A stretch of 64,000 nt of DNA from Pirellulaceae bacterium (GTDB lineage: Bacteria > Planctomycetota > Planctomycetia > Pirellulales > Pirellulaceae), in NCBI GenBank assembly GCA_019636385.1, contig JAHBXT010000002.1:496001-560000 (forward strand). The letters are read 5' to 3'. The notes below the pieces were generated by a model. The model was given only the letters and a program-made list of their open reading frames with translations. It was not told where the DNA came from and did no database searches. This document shows, piece after piece, positions 9,061 through 17,920 of the stretch. The translations under genes were made by a program, and so were the position numbers. The stretch's first letter is position 1, and each line of letters starts with the position of its first letter.

Positions 9061-9654
9061 CCGGGACTAACATTGGCAGTCGCGGCATTGCTGGCATTTA
9101 GTCTCGGTGAGCTGGATTGCAAGCGAGTAAAGAAATTTTCAGGCGATGACGCGTCTTGGCCCCTGGTAAAGTGTCCAGGGCAGAGAAGACAGTAGAAGAG
9201 TCCGACCGCGATTTTGCTGCGACACATCATCTTGAATGATTCCGAGGGCTAACGACCTCACAACAACAGCAAGCAACCAGTCCACAGTCTTCTCATTTCC
9301 ACCTTCTCACCCTGCTTGAACCAATGCCGCTGGCAAGCGGTGTTACTATGCAGTTGGGAGTTTCCCTTTTCCCTATGGGAAGTGTAGGGCTTGCGTCCTT
9401 TTTTGGATTGACGTACCCTAAATCCGCTAGCCGCGTCAACGCTAACTCTCGACCAACTATCTTATAATGGGCGCTGTGAATTTCATTCGACAACTCTCAA
9501 TTGCCGGGGAAGGTGCTGGCGAAATAGGAAGTTGCCGAGTTCTAAATGGGCGGCGCTGGACGTGAATGAAGGGCAAACGCCCGCCGGACTTGCGGTTGTG
9601 TGTCTGACGTCGTCAGTCCGTCCAGTCGAGAGACGTTTTCATCAAAGGTGATTC
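9061..9654. other. 594-base gap, no gene seen
   Basis: No credible coding frame was found. A TATAAT hexamer lies at 9463-9468 but without a good -35 at normal spacing. A 13-base palindrome CTGACGTCGTCAG occupies 9604-9616, about 40 bases before the next start codon. That start is preceded by AAAGGTG at good spacing. Confidence 0.45.
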
Positions 9655-10602
9655 ATGACGATTCGCGTAATCCTAGCGGTGGCCTACATGCTGCTGCCAG
9701 CTAGCTATATTTGTGCGGCCGAGCGCGTGTGGAAGAGTTCGACTGGCGTCTATGAGATGTCGGCCGAAATGATTAGCTTCAATGACGAACAGGTTGTGTT
9801 GAAACGTTCCTCGGGAGAATTAGTAGCCGTAGACCTGAGTGAACTGTGTGAAGCAGATCGACAGTATACTCTATCCAAAGAAGTGCAGGAGGCAGAACGA
9901 AAAGCTGCCGATGAAATGCAGATTTGGACCAGCAAGAACGGTATGAAGGTGGAGGGACGGGTTCGGGCGTTTGGTCGCAAGGATTTGGAAGTTCGGCGCC
10001 GACAAGGCAAGGTTCAGGTGAACGGTTCTGACTTTTCCAGCTTGGATCCTATTCATCAAAAGGTCGTACTGCGGATCATCTCCGAGCTGGAGAAGACTGA
10101 ATTATCGGATGAAAAGTCACTGCGTTCATGGGCGATACGACTGGGAGCTGAACCCAAGAGCTACACACTCGAGGGCGTCATGTTGCAGCTGGCTACGGGC
10201 GATCTCATTGGAGTGCCCTTCTTTCTTTTCTCAGAGCAGGATCAAAAAGTGCTGCAACCCGGCTGGGATGCTTGGCTAGCCGATCACGATCTGGCGCCTC
10301 GCGATTCATCTCGCTCGTCCCGGAAGTCGGAGCAAGATTTCTTGGTGCAAGCTGCAGCCCGGGCCTATCAAGCCAACCGCGAAGCTGAGCACAGACAGAT
10401 TGAAGTCATGAAACTGCAGTTGTTAGCCACTGCGACTGGAGTGGTCAGCATTTGGCAAGTCGGCCTAATGCCTGGTCCCGGCGTAATTGGCCGACCGCTA
10501 TCGGTGATGGTGCCAGCCCAAGACAGCCAGCAAGCGACTTTTCAAGCCTTACAGAAATATCCAGGATACGTGCTGGTGGGGGTTCGTCGAGCCAACCGTT
10601 AG
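9655..10602 (+). CDS. Secreted protein with two SHD1-like domains
   Basis: A 315-residue protein with an N-terminal signal peptide (MTIRVILAVAYMLLPASYICAAE). The mature part starts with an SHD1-like module common in planctomycete secreted proteins: RVWKSSTGVYEMSAEMISF, then VVLKRSSGELVAVDLSELC-ADRQY. A second related module follows: IWTSKNGMKVEGRVRAF, then LEVRRRQGKVQVNGSDFSSLD. The rest is helical and ends with VSIWQVGLMPGPGVIGRPLSVMVPAQ. SHD1 is known in eukaryotes as the SLA1 cargo-binding domain; in planctomycetes its role is unknown. It is convergent with the Gly-rich gene at 10732. The domain call rests on sequence pattern alone. Confidence 0.7.
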   Translation: MTIRVILAVAYMLLPASYICAAERVWKSSTGVYEMSAEMISFNDEQVVLKRSSGELVAVDLSELCEADRQYTLSKEVQEAERKAADEMQIWTSKNGMKVEGRVRAFGRKDLEVRRRQGKVQVNGSDFSSLDPIHQKVVLRIISELEKTELSDEKSLRSWAIRLGAEPKSYTLEGVMLQLATGDLIGVPFFLFSEQDQKVLQPGWDAWLADHDLAPRDSSRSSRKSEQDFLVQAAARAYQANREAEHRQIEVMKLQLLATATGVVSIWQVGLMPGPGVIGRPLSVMVPAQDSQQATFQALQKYPGYVLVGVRRANR

Positions 10603-10731
10603 AGCTATTGTTCAGGTTCCTCGTTTTGGCATTGGGTCTGACTGCGCGTTTTTTGGTTGCCGATTCAATGATGGACAGGAAGGCAATAGGGATTCAGTTC
10701 CGCCAAGACAATTGACGTACATTGAGCGCCA

Positions 10732-12465
10732 CTACGGCTGGAGAGGGCTGCCTTCCTGTGTGCTTGAGTCTGACTCGGGCTGCTTTAATCGAATGAAAGA
10801 GCGCTCTTCCCTGCGATCGGGACCAAAATGGACCAACACCGGCACTTCGTCATTGGTCAGATTGTAGAGACCTGTTTCAACCAATAGGTCATCGTTACCT
10901 TCAAGTCGAAGCGCTACCCGCTGCGTTTCACGATCTACGGCGCCTACTACGGGCACAACCTGATCGGTCAGCATATCTTGTAGATTGCCACGAATGGCCG
11001 CTTCGCGATTGATGGCTAGCTGTACGACTTTTTCAGCTGATGACTGCTCGGCGGATGCAACCACCGCAAACACACCCAGTGGTAACCAATCATCGTCCCG
11101 AGTCTGCTCGCCAGTGTCTGCGATCTGGCTAGCTTGATCATAGTATTGTTCTGCGGAGGCTACCGGTTGGTCGTCGTAGAATACAGTGCCATCTTCGTAA
11201 GATACATTTTGCCCATAGTCATAATACATGGGTTCGCTGGAACATCCGCTGTACACTCCCGCGACGGCCCAGGTAGCGGCCGTCCAGGCAGTAGCCGCAA
11301 TGGCCCATTTCCCCGGCCACCAAGCACCGGGGTAATTGTTGTAGTAGCCTGGGCCAAAATAGTTCCAGCGAGTGTAGTTGCCGTTGATGGCTGACCAAGC
11401 CGTGCCACCCACGAATTGCCCATTTACATACGCTGCTCCCCGGCCCGTTGCGACCACGTTTCCGTTGGGACCTTTCACGGCAGCACCGCGAAAGGTTTGC
11501 CCAGTTCCATTTTGGCTATAGCCTCCCGCCACATTGACTCGAGCATATCCCGACGAGTCTCTCTGAGCGACGGCGACACCACCTTGACGATAGCCGGACG
11601 AATCGGCGTATCCGCCGCGTCCAGCTGCAATGGCATTGCCTTGTGCATCTTGAGCTGCGAAGCCTCCTCCAGTACGGATGGCACTGTTTTCACCATCCGT
11701 TGCCGCGCGCACTCCCCGACCTCCAACGGCGGATGCCCCCTCGGCTGTTTTGATACCGGAGCGTGAACCGGCTGCAATTGCCTTGTTGTCACCTTGTGAA
11801 GCACCAGCGGCTCCCTTACCTCGAACGTAGGTGTCTCCACCTGCAGTTTCAATTTTGACACCGCCTGCGGCACCGCCCACTGTGACCCCGCCCTCGGTAG
11901 TACCGCTTCCACGACCACCCACCACAGTAATCGTATGACCACCCTCTGTGGTAAAGGACTTTGACTGAAATCCACTTCCTGATTCAGTGCTCCGCGCAGA
12001 GGTCGTGGCTGCGCGGTTTGTTCCCGATGGGTTCAAGAAGTCATCGAGCTGATTGGAGGTTGGCCTTTGAAAGGACTGTCCGGATTGGAAGGCTGTCCCG
12101 GCCGAATGTGGTCGAGCGGCAACATTCGAGGCTCTTGCCTCACCGGTTCCAAGAGCTGGCCGATTGGCAGCCACTGCGGGGCGTGACGCAGTCGTTGCCG
12201 CCAGCGTCGTGTTATGCGGTACGGTCCGGCTAAGTGAAGGGCTGCGATTTGCAGATTGACTCAGCGAACCGGCTGTAGCGCGATTGATCGCGGGGCTGGC
12301 TGCAGGCCGGCTGAAGCCCGCATTACCGGCAGAACGTGACATTCCACCACCTGAAAAACCACCGCCACCACCGCGCATCCCACCACCTCGAGCGACGGCA
12401 AGCTGGGAACTCAATACCCATACTGCAATCAACAATCCCAGCCCAGCCACACTGAAAAAACGCAT
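10732..12465 (-). CDS. Gly/Ala-rich secreted surface protein (mu-protocadherin-type, planctomycete)
   Basis: 577 residues with a signal peptide ending at AVARGGG, followed by a Gly-rich head (GGGMRGGGGGFSGGGMSRS) and a Ser/Ala/Arg low-complexity stretch. The centre, about residues 170-350, has degenerate repeats of the type GxGxRxxxTxxGxxAxxxGxG, suggesting a beta-helix or beta-roll fibre. A W/Y-rich segment (YYNNYPGAWWPGKWAIAATAW) and an acidic C-terminal domain follow (DDWLPLGVFAVVASAEQ ... VLVHFGPDRREERSFIRL). Such proteins are often annotated as mu-protocadherin-like cell-surface proteins in planctomycetes. The function is unknown; the cell-surface location is inferred. AGGAG sits 6 bases before the ATG, supporting this start. 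Confidence 0.75.
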   Translation of the reverse strand: MRFFSVAGLGLLIAVWVLSSQLAVARGGGMRGGGGGFSGGGMSRSAGNAGFSRPAASPAINRATAGSLSQSANRSPSLSRTVPHNTTLAATTASRPAVAANRPALGTGEARASNVAARPHSAGTAFQSGQSFQRPTSNQLDDFLNPSGTNRAATTSARSTESGSGFQSKSFTTEGGHTITVVGGRGSGTTEGGVTVGGAAGGVKIETAGGDTYVRGKGAAGASQGDNKAIAAGSRSGIKTAEGASAVGGRGVRAATDGENSAIRTGGGFAAQDAQGNAIAAGRGGYADSSGYRQGGVAVAQRDSSGYARVNVAGGYSQNGTGQTFRGAAVKGPNGNVVATGRGAAYVNGQFVGGTAWSAINGNYTRWNYFGPGYYNNYPGAWWPGKWAIAATAWTAATWAVAGVYSGCSSEPMYYDYGQNVSYEDGTVFYDDQPVASAEQYYDQASQIADTGEQTRDDDWLPLGVFAVVASAEQSSAEKVVQLAINREAAIRGNLQDMLTDQVVPVVGAVDRETQRVALRLEGNDDLLVETGLYNLTNDEVPVLVHFGPDRREERSFIRLKQPESDSSTQEGSPLQP

Positions 12466-12556
12466 CGCGAACTCCTAGTTATTATCTCTGGCTAATGTTT
12501 GATTGCGCTATGATTACTGACAGGACCCGGCTCTTCAGCAATCTAAGGTTCTTGGA

Positions 12557-13528
12557 TTACTGTTCAGTATCAGGCTTAGACTCTATGTCAGGCTGTTCAG
12601 CTTGACTAGCTGCGCCTGCTTGATGAGGACTGTCGCTAGCGCGTGGTTGCTGACCGGATTCTACGCCAGCACGAACGACCAGGACATTCTCGATGTTAGG
12701 CAAGAACTCCGCCCCCACGCGACGCCCAAAGGACCTCCACCTATAGCTGTTCTGGTCCACTGGGGAATAGACGTTGGTACTCTCTGCCAAGCGACCATCC
12801 GCCAAAGTCATTTTCGATCGAACGATCCAGTCATTTCCAACTGATTTCCAGGTTCCCTCACCGTGGCCTCCATCGGAATCGAAAACCCACGAACGAACCT
12901 TCTTTTGGGCAGCGTCCCAACCAATGATTTGTACACCTTGAAGGGAATCCATATCCGGCAACGCCAGAGTGAAATTGCTGATCAGGAAGGAATCATTCTT
13001 CGCCCATTCTACGTGCGTCACTACGCGCGAGTCCACTGAATCATCTATCCAGGATCCAACCATCCAGGCCAAAGGCTGCAAGTTGGGATGGCCAGAACTC
13101 TCAGGCACTACGAACTCGCGTAACGTCGCGATTTTCCAGCCCTTCTCGCCTAGGACATGGACGGCTTCATAGGAAGCCTGGCTGAGAGTCGTACCCTCCA
13201 TACTGAAAATCGCTGTGCCCTCCTCGATGACGACTTGAGGAGCGACGACTCGGATGCTGACATCGCGAACATCCAGCGTTGCCTTGCCCGCCAGACCAGC
13301 TCTTAATTCTGCCGCAATGTTTTCTTTGCCTTCAAAACGCATCCCGAAAGAATTGACCCAGACGGCGTCATCGCTCCAAGCGTCTACTAGCGAATTGACA
13401 TCTCCACCATTGAAGGCGGCAATATAATCCGCGATCGCCTTGCGAACTGCGGCTTCGTCGGCAAATGCACTCGACCCCATCAGGCTGCACAGTAGTACGA
13501 CAATGAACTGAAACAATGATTTTCGCAT
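12557..13528 (-). CDS. Secreted SnoaL/NTF2-like protein (DUF4440-type)
   Basis: 323 residues with a signal peptide (MRKSLFQFIVVLLCSLMGSSAFA). Residues ~24-140 form an NTF2-like fold: AVRKAIADYIAAFNGGDVNSLVDAWSDDAVWV, then KENIAAELRAG, and EEGTAIFSMEG. This resembles SnoaL/DUF4440 proteins. A second region (PLAWMVGSWIDDSVDSRVVTHVEWAKNDSFLISNF) resembles proteins that measure fold change in activity or bind a hydrophobic ligand, and ends with a Gln/Ser/Pro-rich tail. No catalytic residues can be assigned. It lies on the same strand as the Gly-rich gene downstream (91-base gap) and could be co-transcribed with it. Confidence 0.75.
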   Translation of the reverse strand: MRKSLFQFIVVLLCSLMGSSAFADEAAVRKAIADYIAAFNGGDVNSLVDAWSDDAVWVNSFGMRFEGKENIAAELRAGLAGKATLDVRDVSIRVVAPQVVIEEGTAIFSMEGTTLSQASYEAVHVLGEKGWKIATLREFVVPESSGHPNLQPLAWMVGSWIDDSVDSRVVTHVEWAKNDSFLISNFTLALPDMDSLQGVQIIGWDAAQKKVRSWVFDSDGGHGEGTWKSVGNDWIVRSKMTLADGRLAESTNVYSPVDQNSYRWRSFGRRVGAEFLPNIENVLVVRAGVESGQQPRASDSPHQAGAASQAEQPDIESKPDTEQ

Positions 13529-13672
13529 CTGAACTCAGTATCGCAAAAGATAGTTGAAAGCGCTGCTCACCAAACGCATCACAGCCTTAAGGTTGCTCAC
13601 GAACCACTTGTCAGTATAGTTCAAAACTATCGAGGGTAGGGATTCACATTCGAAAGATGGTTGCCAGGTCAG

Positions 13673-16078
13673 CTACTTGAGATAGCTGATTTGAGTAGCC
13701 TCAACCAAACCATTGAACTTAAATGGTGCTAAGTCATAGTAGTCCAGAGCTACCGGAGAACCCAGGTCACTGCCGATATCCAGACAGTCGTTGGCAGTAA
13801 ACGCCAGCGCAGCTGTGACGGGCACTTGGCCGCTGGCAACCGCCGTGCCATTGACCTTCAGTACCACCTCCATGGGGGCAGCACGTTTTGATTCCTTGAG
13901 TGTTGAAACCACTTCAATCTTAACGCGGCCTATGGGAAGCTTCTGTTGTGCACGAATACGAGTGCGATTGATTTGGAACAGATTGTATTCATAACACAAT
14001 GCACCGTCTTGAATGTAGCAACTCAAGCCGCCAGCGAAGGCTCCCAGTGCATAAAGAACTCCATTTGCATCAGCCGGAACATCTACGTCCATGGATACAG
14101 TATTGGAGCGATTTCCGAGGGCGGGTGCGGCAAACTCAGGCATTCTGGTAATGTGCCCGGTCAATGTCCACTCAGTTGCCGTCGGTCCAGGTTTATCTTC
14201 AGGATGGTATACCGCAGTCCACAGCCCACCACCGATCGGCAGATTCTTGTTTTTGGCAGACTCAACCAGGAATAAACCTTTCATTTCGGCCAATTTGTCT
14301 GGCAACTGTGTCGCCAGATCATCGGCTTGGCTCCAGTCCTTATCCAGGTTGTACAGCTCCCACTGGTCGTTTGTGGGGCTCCAAGTCTCAAAGCCGGCTG
14401 GCAGTCCCGGTAGCCAAGGAATTCGCGGGCCAAATGCGCATGCGAACCAACCATCGTGATAGATACCGCGACTGGCCATGATGTCAAAGAATTGCGTCTT
14501 GCGCTGTCCTGCGGCTTGCGCATCGGCAAACGAATAGACCATGCTCACTCCGTCAATTGGATCCTGCGGAAAGCCATTGACCGAGTTTGGAGGTGTGATC
14601 TTCGCGGCTTCGTAAATCGTGGGCACTAGATCAATGACGTGATGGAACTGGGATCGTGGCACTGAATCCGGCTTAATTTGCGCCGGCCAGGAAATCGCTA
14701 AATTCTGACGAGTTCCACCGAAATGAGCACCGATCAATTTTGTCGAGCGATAGGGGGTGCTTCCAGCCCAGGCCCAACCTGCGTGGAACATGTTGTCCGT
14801 CTTAGCAGTTCCCAAGACGTCCAGGCCACCCAGCTGCTCAAGTGCCCGGATATGTTGCGGAGTCGTAGTTGGTATTGCATTTTGGGCCAGCATTTCGCTG
14901 ATTGTTCCATTTTGGCCTTCGGATGAAGAACCGTTGTCCCCCATGATGTAGATGACCATCGTATCTTTCAATTTTCCCTGACGCTCAATTTCATCAATCA
15001 CCCGACCTGCATGGAAGTCTGCGTGCTCCGTAAACCCGGCCCAGATTTCCATCAACCTGCGCTGAAATGGCTTCTCGGAGTCAGGAATGGACTCCCAAGA
15101 TGCCAAGGTCTCAGGGCGGGCGGTGAGTTTCGTATTCCCAGGAATCCAGCCCAACTTCTTGGCTCTGGCAAAAACTCTTTCGCGGTACTTGTCCCAGCCG
15201 TCGTCGAATTTGCCTTTGTATTTGTCAGCCCATTCCTTGGTAACATGGTGGGGACCATGTGAGGCGCCAGTGGCCCAATACATCAAGAACGGCTTGTCCG
15301 GGGCAAATGCCTGCTGTTCCCTCAGCCAGTGAATTGCATCATCAGCCAAGTCCTCTGTGAGATGATAGTGTTCATTACCTCCAGATCGATGCGGAGGTTC
15401 TACAATCGTCGTATTGCGCACCAGGTGTGGTTCGTACTGTGAAGCTTCGCCTGCCAGAAATCCGTAAAAATACTCGAAGCCATAGTTGGTTGGCCAATAA
15501 TCAAACGGGCCTTTGGAAGTAGTCTGCTCTGCAGGCGTGTTGTGCCACTTTCCCCAGGCTGCCGTGTTGTAGCCGTAGTTTCTTAGTACCTCCGCTACAG
15601 TGGCTGCTGACTTCGGTATCGTGCCACTAAAGCCATCCCAGTCATTTGCCAACTCACAGATCTGTCCATTGCAGACGCGGGTGTGATTTCGACCTGTGAG
15701 CAAAGCTGCACGTGTAGGTGAGCACATGGCTGTGGAATGGAACCGATTATAAGAGACACCACCTTTGGCTACTCGATCGAGCGTAGGAGTATTCACCTCA
15801 CCGCCATAAGTTGACGCGACCCCAGGCCCTACATCGTCAATCAAAATAATCAGTACGTTAGGAGCGCCGCTCGGTAAGCGATCAATTGTGCCCCGCTTCT
15901 TATGGACCGAGTCCTGGATAGTCAGACCTGCCGTTGATGCTGTGGGAGTGGGAGGAAATGGCAAGGTCTCCTGCGCGCGCAGCATTGGACAATCGACAAC
16001 TGGAATTCCAAACATTCCGAAGCACAAAACACTTCGCACCACCTGAGTCCAATTAGAATTTGGCACATCAATCTCCAT
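13673..16078 (-). CDS. Secreted arylsulfatase (large, AtsA-type)
   Basis: 801 residues. The N-terminus carries a hydrophobic segment consistent with export (VVRSVLCFGMFGIPVVDC, cleavage near LRAQ). The first metal site reads APNVLIILIDDVGPG. The formylglycine motif is canonical, CSPTRAALLTGR, with Cys at about residue 118. IYIMGDNGSSSEGQNG carries the second metal site. The type is that of Pseudomonas arylsulfatase AtsA: long, with a beta-rich C-terminal domain (about residues 640-801, ALGNRSNTVSMDVDVPADANGVLYALG). It desulfates organic sulfate esters in the periplasm or outside. It is distinct from the sulfatase at 6762 and needs formylglycine maturation. Divergent from the OprB-type porin, with a shared ~300-base promoter region, which hints at a sugar-scavenging unit. 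Confidence 0.93.
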   Translation of the reverse strand: MEIDVPNSNWTQVVRSVLCFGMFGIPVVDCPMLRAQETLPFPPTPTASTAGLTIQDSVHKKRGTIDRLPSGAPNVLIILIDDVGPGVASTYGGEVNTPTLDRVAKGGVSYNRFHSTAMCSPTRAALLTGRNHTRVCNGQICELANDWDGFSGTIPKSAATVAEVLRNYGYNTAAWGKWHNTPAEQTTSKGPFDYWPTNYGFEYFYGFLAGEASQYEPHLVRNTTIVEPPHRSGGNEHYHLTEDLADDAIHWLREQQAFAPDKPFLMYWATGASHGPHHVTKEWADKYKGKFDDGWDKYRERVFARAKKLGWIPGNTKLTARPETLASWESIPDSEKPFQRRLMEIWAGFTEHADFHAGRVIDEIERQGKLKDTMVIYIMGDNGSSSEGQNGTISEMLAQNAIPTTTPQHIRALEQLGGLDVLGTAKTDNMFHAGWAWAGSTPYRSTKLIGAHFGGTRQNLAISWPAQIKPDSVPRSQFHHVIDLVPTIYEAAKITPPNSVNGFPQDPIDGVSMVYSFADAQAAGQRKTQFFDIMASRGIYHDGWFACAFGPRIPWLPGLPAGFETWSPTNDQWELYNLDKDWSQADDLATQLPDKLAEMKGLFLVESAKNKNLPIGGGLWTAVYHPEDKPGPTATEWTLTGHITRMPEFAAPALGNRSNTVSMDVDVPADANGVLYALGAFAGGLSCYIQDGALCYEYNLFQINRTRIRAQQKLPIGRVKIEVVSTLKESKRAAPMEVVLKVNGTAVASGQVPVTAALAFTANDCLDIGSDLGSPVALDYYDLAPFKFNGLVEATQISYLK

Positions 16079-16307
16079 CTCGTATTGAGAATACAGTCGG
16101 CTTACCTAAAAAATGATCAACGCCGCGACTTTGGCTGATTCTTGGCCAATGGCAGCTTTCCACCATATTTTACATGCAGGTCAATTAGAAGCGATCTCCA
16201 GTCGAGGGCTGCATCTCCAAATCCTTAGCCTGTGACTCAATGTCCGCGACTCTGTCGGTTAGGTAAATTGACTCACGTCGGGTAGGTTTATTCACTAGAC
16301 CGGCAGT

Positions 16308-16337
16308 TTGACACGATCTTAACTGCAATGCAGTTAA
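16308..16337 (+). promoter_or_regulatory. Palindrome with adjacent TTGACA upstream of OprB-type porin
   Basis: TTAACTGCAATGCAGTTAA (16319-16337) is a perfect inverted repeat with 9-base arms around one central base. A consensus -35 hexamer TTGACA lies at 16308-16313, just upstream. An A/T-rich TAAAAT at 16335-16340 could be a -10, but the spacing (21) is long. The arrangement is that of a repressor operator overlapping a promoter. It implies the porin start is downstream of 16340. Confidence 0.5.
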
Positions 16338-16381
16338 AATTAGCTTTTTGCACAGAAAGTCTGCGAAGGCTCGTCAAGGGA

Positions 16382-17839
16382 ATGGCGAACGTGCTGTTGA
16401 AGTACATTAAAATGTGGGCTGGGCATCGGCGGTATGCCCCTGTCTTGAGGGCAGCCGCAGCGCTGCTACTCTTATCCAGCGCAAACTGCTCTGCTCAGAC
16501 GTTAGATACGAATCGACCGGTGGGTGGCTACTTTGGCGATATCCGACTGTGCGGCTGCGATCCAACAGGCAACGTCTCTACAGCTAACAACTCAACAAGC
16601 TGCGATCTCAAACCGGCCTGCAGCAGTGGCGCCTTGTGTGATGAATTCGAGCAATTTGGCGATGGATTACATCGCGACGGAGTTTTGTCCGAATTCAAAT
16701 CTCGACTAGCTCGCCGTGGCCTAAAGTTTGATTTCTACGCTAGCCAATTCTATCAAGGTCTAGCAGCCGGGGGCCGCGAGCAGAGCTGGCCCTACGGTGG
16801 CAAGCTAGACCTATTCACCAACGTTGATGGACAAAAGGTGGGGTTGTGGCAGGGGCTGTTCGTCGATGCGCACTTGGAAGCTCGGCTTGGCCAATCCGTC
16901 AATAACATCGACGGATTGCTGACCCCAAGCAACATTGCTATGGCCTTTCCTGAAAACGAAGGCAATGTCATTGCCTTGACGGGCTTGAAGGTCACCCAGG
17001 CACTGTCGGAAAACTTCGCCGTCTTTGCTGGGAAGATCAATACGCTGGACGAGTTCCCGATTCGCTATAACCGCGATATGGGGTTGGGACGGCCTGGCCT
17101 GAGCGGCTTCATGAACACTTCGCTAATATTCAATCCTATTGCGGCGCGCACCGTTCCCTACGCGGCTGCCGGAACTGGCTTTGCGATTTTGCAGGATCTG
17201 GAGCCCGTATTCTCTTTCTGCGTATTTGACCCGGAAGAGCGAGCCACCAAAGGCCTCGAAAACTTGTATGAACGCGGCGTCGTGCTGGTGCCTGATTTTA
17301 TTTTCCGTATCCAGCCGTTGGGGCTGCCTGGAATCTATAACCTCGGAGGCACCTACAGCAGCGCAAATTACACCTCGGTCGATCCAGCCGCTTATCTGAA
17401 CATTCAATTACCGCCGATTGTGTTCCCGCAAGAGTCAGGTTCCTGGTCGCTGTATACAAACTTCTTTCAAGCCCTATGGGTGGACCCATGTAATGCACAG
17501 CGGCGATGGGGAGTTTTCGGCGGGCTGGGGCTTTCCGACGGCAATCCTAACCCAATCAAGTACACTGCGATTGCAGGATTTGGCGGACAAGTCATGCGTG
17601 CCAACCGACCAGCCGACACGTTTGGCGTCGGAGTCTTCCAACTGGGGCTTAGCAGTCAGTTCCGCGCACTGACGGCACCTGTTTTAGCGCAGCAGGACGA
17701 GTTCGGCCTTGAATGGTTCTACAATGCGGCGCTGACTAACAATATTCGACTAACCGGAGATTGTCAGGTAGTCCGTCCAAGCACAGACGAATTCCAAACC
17801 GCAATTATACCTGGGCTACGGCTAGTAGCCGCTTTTTGA
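16382..17839 (+). CDS. OprB-type carbohydrate-selective porin
   Basis: About 485 residues from the ATG at 16382, chosen because it is preceded by AAGGG and leads into a signal peptide (VLRAAAALLLLSSANCSAQ). An ATG at 16328 lies inside a palindrome and is less likely; the ATG at 16412 is another option. The mature protein has a short Cys-containing leader (LCGCDPTGNVS ... CDLKPACSSG) and then an OprB-like barrel: LARRGLKFDFYASQFYQGLAAGG, NVDGQKVGLWQGLFVDAHLEARLG. It ends on LRLVAAF with a terminal Phe, as in outer-membrane barrels. OprB proteins admit sugars through the outer membrane. The divergent sulfatase next door supports a role in sugar uptake, which is inferred. Confidence 0.8.
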   Translation: MANVLLKYIKMWAGHRRYAPVLRAAAALLLLSSANCSAQTLDTNRPVGGYFGDIRLCGCDPTGNVSTANNSTSCDLKPACSSGALCDEFEQFGDGLHRDGVLSEFKSRLARRGLKFDFYASQFYQGLAAGGREQSWPYGGKLDLFTNVDGQKVGLWQGLFVDAHLEARLGQSVNNIDGLLTPSNIAMAFPENEGNVIALTGLKVTQALSENFAVFAGKINTLDEFPIRYNRDMGLGRPGLSGFMNTSLIFNPIAARTVPYAAAGTGFAILQDLEPVFSFCVFDPEERATKGLENLYERGVVLVPDFIFRIQPLGLPGIYNLGGTYSSANYTSVDPAAYLNIQLPPIVFPQESGSWSLYTNFFQALWVDPCNAQRRWGVFGGLGLSDGNPNPIKYTAIAGFGGQVMRANRPADTFGVGVFQLGLSSQFRALTAPVLAQQDEFGLEWFYNAALTNNIRLTGDCQVVRPSTDEFQTAIIPGLRLVAAF

Positions 17840-17920
17840 GGACTGTAGTCAAGAACTGACGGCTGCATCGTAGCTCGAATGGCAAATGGCTGTTCAGCGG
17901 GCAGTTTGCCTGTTGTCACC

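Noticed and set aside
9293..9493. 66-codon minus-strand frame in the large gap before the SHD1 gene
   Set aside because: No family features and no ribosome-binding site; the sequence also holds small palindromes that explain its look better.
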